Below, piece by piece: positions 61,255 to 64,000 of a stretch of 64,000 bases of DNA. The DNA lies in assembly GCF_000235425.2 (NCBI RefSeq), contig NZ_KI912266.1, positions 1,936,154 to 2,000,153 of the forward strand, read 5' to 3'. Below the pieces are notes generated by a model, which was given only the letters and a program-made list of their open reading frames with translations, was not told where the DNA came from and made no database searches. Made by a program: the position numbers and the translations under genes. Every line of letters begins with the position of its first letter. Position 1 is the first letter of the stretch. Source of the stretch: Pseudofrankia saprophytica. GTDB lineage: Bacteria; Actinomycetota; Actinomycetes; Frankiales; Frankiaceae.

Positions 61255-62406
61255 TCAGCCTGGGCGCGGGCGACGCAGCAGCCGGGCAAGCAGCTGTTGA
61301 GCCTCCGGGGTGGGGTCGACGCCGAGGTCGAGATGATCGAGGGCGTCGACGAGGCGTTGGAAGGTGCGCCGCACAGCGTCGGGCCGGCCGCGGGCGGCGT
61401 GGATACGCATGGCGTGGACATAGAGGTCCTCGACCTGGGGCGCGAGCGCGATGGCCCGGTCGAGGTGGACGAGGGCGTGGTCGGGGTGGTCGTCGGCGTG
61501 GAGATCGGCGAGGTCGACGAGCACGGTCAGGGCGCGGTGTTCGAGGTCGGCGGCGGGGGCGGCGGACCATTCGTAGGCGGCGTCGCCGAACGGCCGGGCG
61601 GTGATGAGGGTGGCGGCAGCGGTGAGGGCGGTGATCCGGTCGGCGTCGGTGCGGACGCGGCCGGTGTGGGCGAGGGCACGGTCGAAGTCCCATAGGTCGA
61701 CGGCGACGTGGGTCGGGTCGAGGCGGTAGCCGGTTTTCTTGTCGCCGGCGAGGTAGAGGGTGCCCGGCTCGCCGGTGGCGGCGCGCAGGGTGGAGCGCAG
61801 TTTCGCGATGTCCTGGTAGACGGCGTTGCGAGCGCGGGTCGGGTCGCGGTCGGGCAGGAGGTCTGCGGCGAGCTGGTCGCCGGGCACGCCGTCGGTGTGC
61901 AGAGCGAGGTAGGCGGCGATTTCGAGGCTGCGGGCGGACAGCCCGGCGCTGTGGGGCCGGCCGTCGAGGGTGAGCGCGGGCCTGCCGAACACGGTGAACC
62001 GCACCCGCGCTGTCCCTGGCGCCGGAGCCGGGGGCGGATCGTGCCGGGCAGACTCGACCGGCGGGACCGGGTCTGAGCGGGGCGGTGGCGCTTCGGGTGC
62101 GGGGCCGGGTGGGGCGCCTGGGATGCCGGCGGGGTCGGGGTGGAGATCTTGGACGAGGGTCAGCTCCAGCAGGTCGGCGGCCTGCTGGGGCGTGACCCGT
62201 AGCCACGGCGTGCCGGCGTCGGCGGGTGGGCTGGTCTGGCGGCTGTCGAGGTCGAGGGTGATCGCGTCGGGGGGCGGGCCGAGGGTGGACGGGTGCAGGC
62301 CGAGGCGGGCGCCGTCGCGGCCGAATGCGGCGACCTTGAGCAGGCCGAAACCGAGCGACCAGCAGATGATCGGCGACCACGGCGAGCGGTAGTAGTAACG
62401 GCGCAT
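61255..62406 (-). CDS. BTAD-domain (SARP-like) transcriptional regulator
   Basis: 383 residues from ATG 62406 (GGGAG upstream). The N-terminal 130 residues include a hydrophobic or disordered section (LGFGLLKVAAFG) and Pro-rich linker. From about residue 132 it has a winged-helix/OmpR-like segment (VRFTVFGRPALTLDGRPHSAGLSARSLEIAAYLALHTDGVPGDQLAADLLPDRDPTRARNAVYQDIAKLRSTLRAATG) and then the bacterial transcriptional activator TPR-like domain (VDLWDFDRALAHTGR...DRITALTAAATLITARPFGDAAYEW...LEHRALTVLVDLADLHADD...HLDRAIALAPQVEDLYVHAMRIHAARGRPDAVRRTFQRLVDALDHLDLGVDPTPEAQQLLARLL). SARP-like proteins bind direct repeats spaced 11 bp apart, and such an array lies 130 bp upstream. Confidence 0.8.
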   Translation of the reverse strand: MRRYYYRSPWSPIICWSLGFGLLKVAAFGRDGARLGLHPSTLGPPPDAITLDLDSRQTSPPADAGTPWLRVTPQQAADLLELTLVQDLHPDPAGIPGAPPGPAPEAPPPRSDPVPPVESARHDPPPAPAPGTARVRFTVFGRPALTLDGRPHSAGLSARSLEIAAYLALHTDGVPGDQLAADLLPDRDPTRARNAVYQDIAKLRSTLRAATGEPGTLYLAGDKKTGYRLDPTHVAVDLWDFDRALAHTGRVRTDADRITALTAAATLITARPFGDAAYEWSAAPAADLEHRALTVLVDLADLHADDHPDHALVHLDRAIALAPQVEDLYVHAMRIHAARGRPDAVRRTFQRLVDALDHLDLGVDPTPEAQQLLARLLRRPRPG

Positions 62407-62535
62407 AAGGACTCCCGCCGATGCGGAGAAAGTTTTGACCCGGCAATTCCCGGGGATCGCGTTTGCACTACCGAGTCTTCGCCGCCGCCGCTATCCGCGC
62501 CGTTCTCAGACTGTCAAATCGCCAAGGCCAATTCC

Positions 62536-62637
62536 GGCGCGATCCTGGCGCGATCCCGGCGCCGAGGCGGCGCCAACCCGGCGGCGCCAACCCGGCACGA
62601 ATCCGGCATGAACCCGGCGCCGATCCGGCGCCCGGCC
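62536..62637. repeat. Tandem 11-bp repeats upstream of the BTAD gene
   Basis: Nine adjacent units of the form GGCGCnAnYCC: starts at 62536, 62547, 62558, 62569, then (after three extra bases) 62583, 62594, 62605, 62616 and 62627. The consensus is imperfect, best in GGCGCGATCC and GGCGCCAACCC. It lies in the divergent region between the BTAD gene and the gene at 62806. Confidence 0.7.
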
Positions 62638-62805
62638 GCGCGGATCGGGCTTCCAGCTGCGTCCTGTGCCGCCTCGACGCCCAGCCGGCGGACGGCGCAC
62701 AACGGCGCCACAAGCCCCAGAAAATCGGCTGTCGTATCTGTTTGATGGCGAGCAGTGTCCGAAGGGTGCCCATCCGCGCACAGCCCGATCACGGAGGAGG
62801 GAACC

Positions 62806-63363
62806 ATGCGTCGCCCCGACACCGCTGGACCGGCTGATCTCGTCGACCAGCTCGACGCGCTGGTGCGCGGACTGCTCGCGCACGGGGTGTCGCACCCGGC
62901 CGATCTCGTGGCCTCCGCCGACGGCCGCGCGCTGACCGACCTGGTCTTCCCGGCCGGCAGCAGGGCAGGCAGCGCGCATGACCGGGCGATCCGGACGCAC
63001 CGGCTGATCGTCGCGGCGGTCGCCGCGCTCGGCCGGCCCGCCGCGCCCGCGCTCGAAGCCCTCCTCGACCTGCACCCGGCAGCCCGGCCCGCCAGTCGCC
63101 GCCCGATGCTCACCCGGACCGAACGGCGCGAGCAGGCCGGCACGTACTACCGGGTCGCGGGCGACACCATCCGCCGCCACCACGAACCCCGGCTTACCCG
63201 GATGCTGGCGCTGGAGCTGTACCAGCGGGCCCGGCTCGGCGACCTGACCACGCACGGCACGCCCGAGCACAGCCACCCCCGCCAGGCACCGCCCCCGCCC
63301 GACCGCTACCGACCCACCACGGCGACGCCCAACAGTCACCAGCCGCCCCGCGCACGCGGGTAG
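62806..63363 (+). CDS. Hypothetical protein
   Basis: 185 residues from ATG 62806 with a strong site (GGAGGAGGGA). No family recognised. ADLVDQLDALVRGLLAHGVSHPADLVASADGRALTDLVFPAGSRAGSAHDRAIRTHRLIVAAVAALGRPAAPALEALLDLHP is mostly helical. RRREQAGTYYRVAGDTIRRHHEPRLTRMLALELYQRA-like sequence (here TERREQAGTYYRVAGDTIRRHHEPRLTRMLALELYQ) is a second helical region. The tail is Pro/His-rich. It is divergent from the BTAD gene across the 11-bp repeats and sits 15 bp before the kinase gene, so it probably forms an operon with it. Confidence 0.7.
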   Translation: MRRPDTAGPADLVDQLDALVRGLLAHGVSHPADLVASADGRALTDLVFPAGSRAGSAHDRAIRTHRLIVAAVAALGRPAAPALEALLDLHPAARPASRRPMLTRTERREQAGTYYRVAGDTIRRHHEPRLTRMLALELYQRARLGDLTTHGTPEHSHPRQAPPPPDRYRPTTATPNSHQPPRARG

Positions 63364-63378
63364 CGGGGGCCGAGCCAG

Positions 63379-64000
63379 GTGACGCCACCCGGCAACCCCG
63401 GGCGCGTCGGCCCGTATACGGTCGTGCGCCGCCTCGGTGCCGGGGGCATGGGAACCGTCTACCTCGCGCGGAACCCCGACGGCCATCCGGTCGCGGTCAA
63501 GGTCATTCACCACGCCCCGCGCGGCGCGGCGTTCCGCGTCCGGCTCGCGCGGGAAGTCGACTACGCCCGCCGGGTCCCGCGTTTCTACACGGCCGCGATT
63601 CTCGATGCCGACCTCGACGCCGAGCCGCCCTACCTGGTGACCGACTACATTCCCGGACCGACTCTCGCCAGCGCTGTCCGCACCGACGGGCGTCTTTCCG
63701 CGCTGGAGGTTCTCGGGCTCGCGGTCAACGTTGCCGCCGCCCTCACAGCGATTCACGGGGTCGGACTCATTCACCGTGACCTGAAACCAGGAAACGTGAT
63801 CCTCTCACCGACCGGCGCGCGGGTGATTGATTTCGGCGTGTCCCGGGCGATCGACCCGGAACTGACTCTGATCACCGATCCGGGTCCTATCGGGACCCTG
63901 CCATTTATGGCGCCCGAACAGGTCACCGGCGGCGAGCCCACACCGGCCCTCGACGTCTTCGCGTGGGGCGGCCTTGTCATCTACGCCGCGACCGGTCGTT
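63379..64000 (+). CDS. Ser/Thr protein kinase (Pkn type), 3' end beyond the window
   Basis: Partial: only the first 207 codons are present. Starts at GTG 63379. Kinase motifs: glycine loop LGAGGMGTVYLA, the catalytic Lys in VAVKVIHHA, HRDLKPGN, DFGVSR and TLPFMAPEQ, all intact, so the enzyme should be active. Hanks-type kinases of actinomycetes usually have a membrane helix and an extracellular sensor after the kinase domain, which is not visible here. The preceding gene (62806-63363) ends 15 bp upstream, suggesting cotranscription. Confidence 0.92.
   Translation, partial: MTPPGNPGRVGPYTVVRRLGAGGMGTVYLARNPDGHPVAVKVIHHAPRGAAFRVRLAREVDYARRVPRFYTAAILDADLDAEPPYLVTDYIPGPTLASAVRTDGRLSALEVLGLAVNVAAALTAIHGVGLIHRDLKPGNVILSPTGARVIDFGVSRAIDPELTLITDPGPIGTLPFMAPEQVTGGEPTPALDVFAWGGLVIYAATGR

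Overview
The DNA is very GC-rich, with G or C at most third codon positions. It encodes several proteins typical of Actinomycetota: an acVLRF1-type peptidyl-tRNA hydrolase, a BldD-type regulator with a cyclic-di-GMP motif, a BTAD/SARP-like regulator, a Methyltransf_19 (DUF574) methyltransferase and a Pkn-type kinase. A filamentous actinomycete is likely. A Frankia-like organism is my guess, but no marker here proves the genus.

Positions 1-9.0 kb look like ordinary chromosome: a small secreted protein, acVLRF1, a hypothetical protein, a single-pass membrane protein, an acetamidase/formamidase, a lipoprotein, an AlkZ-like winged-helix protein and tRNA-Thr(TGT).

Positions 9.6-30.3 kb are a complete type I-E CRISPR-Cas locus. 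Array 1 has 74 repeats (9662-14157). The genes cas3, cas8e, cse2, cas7, cas5, cas6e, cas1 and cas2 follow. Array 2 has 99 repeats (24276-30280). Both arrays read rightward with the genes and together hold 171 spacers. Array 1 records a one-base change of its repeat: the nine leader-distal repeats have A at position 12, like array 2, and the 65 leader-proximal ones have C. The 54 nt in front of each array align without gaps, and for array 2 this leader lies partly inside the end of cas2. Cas3 is separated from cas8e by about 700 bp that contain a hairpin with the same stem geometry as the CRISPR repeat.

Positions 30.8 to at least 58 kb look like an integrative conjugative element. A tyrosine recombinase and an excisionase are followed by a DNA methylase with a degenerate paralogue. 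A seven-gene rightward transfer block comes next (unknown protein, pilin, TrbL/VirB6, PrgI, VirB4, VirD4-type coupling protein, replication-relaxation protein). After it comes a gene-free region with a 24-bp hairpin that could be an origin. The cargo includes a MoxR ATPase with a metalloprotease-VWA partner, a DprA homologue, a DUF3846 protein and several proteins sharing one winged-helix module. An IS110-family and an IS982-family element have inserted. No relaxase and no attachment sites were recognised, so the borders are open.

Positions 59-64 kb carry the BldD-like regulator, the Methyltransf_19 protein, the BTAD regulator facing a tandem 11-bp repeat block, a hypothetical protein, and the start of a Ser/Thr kinase cut by the window edge.
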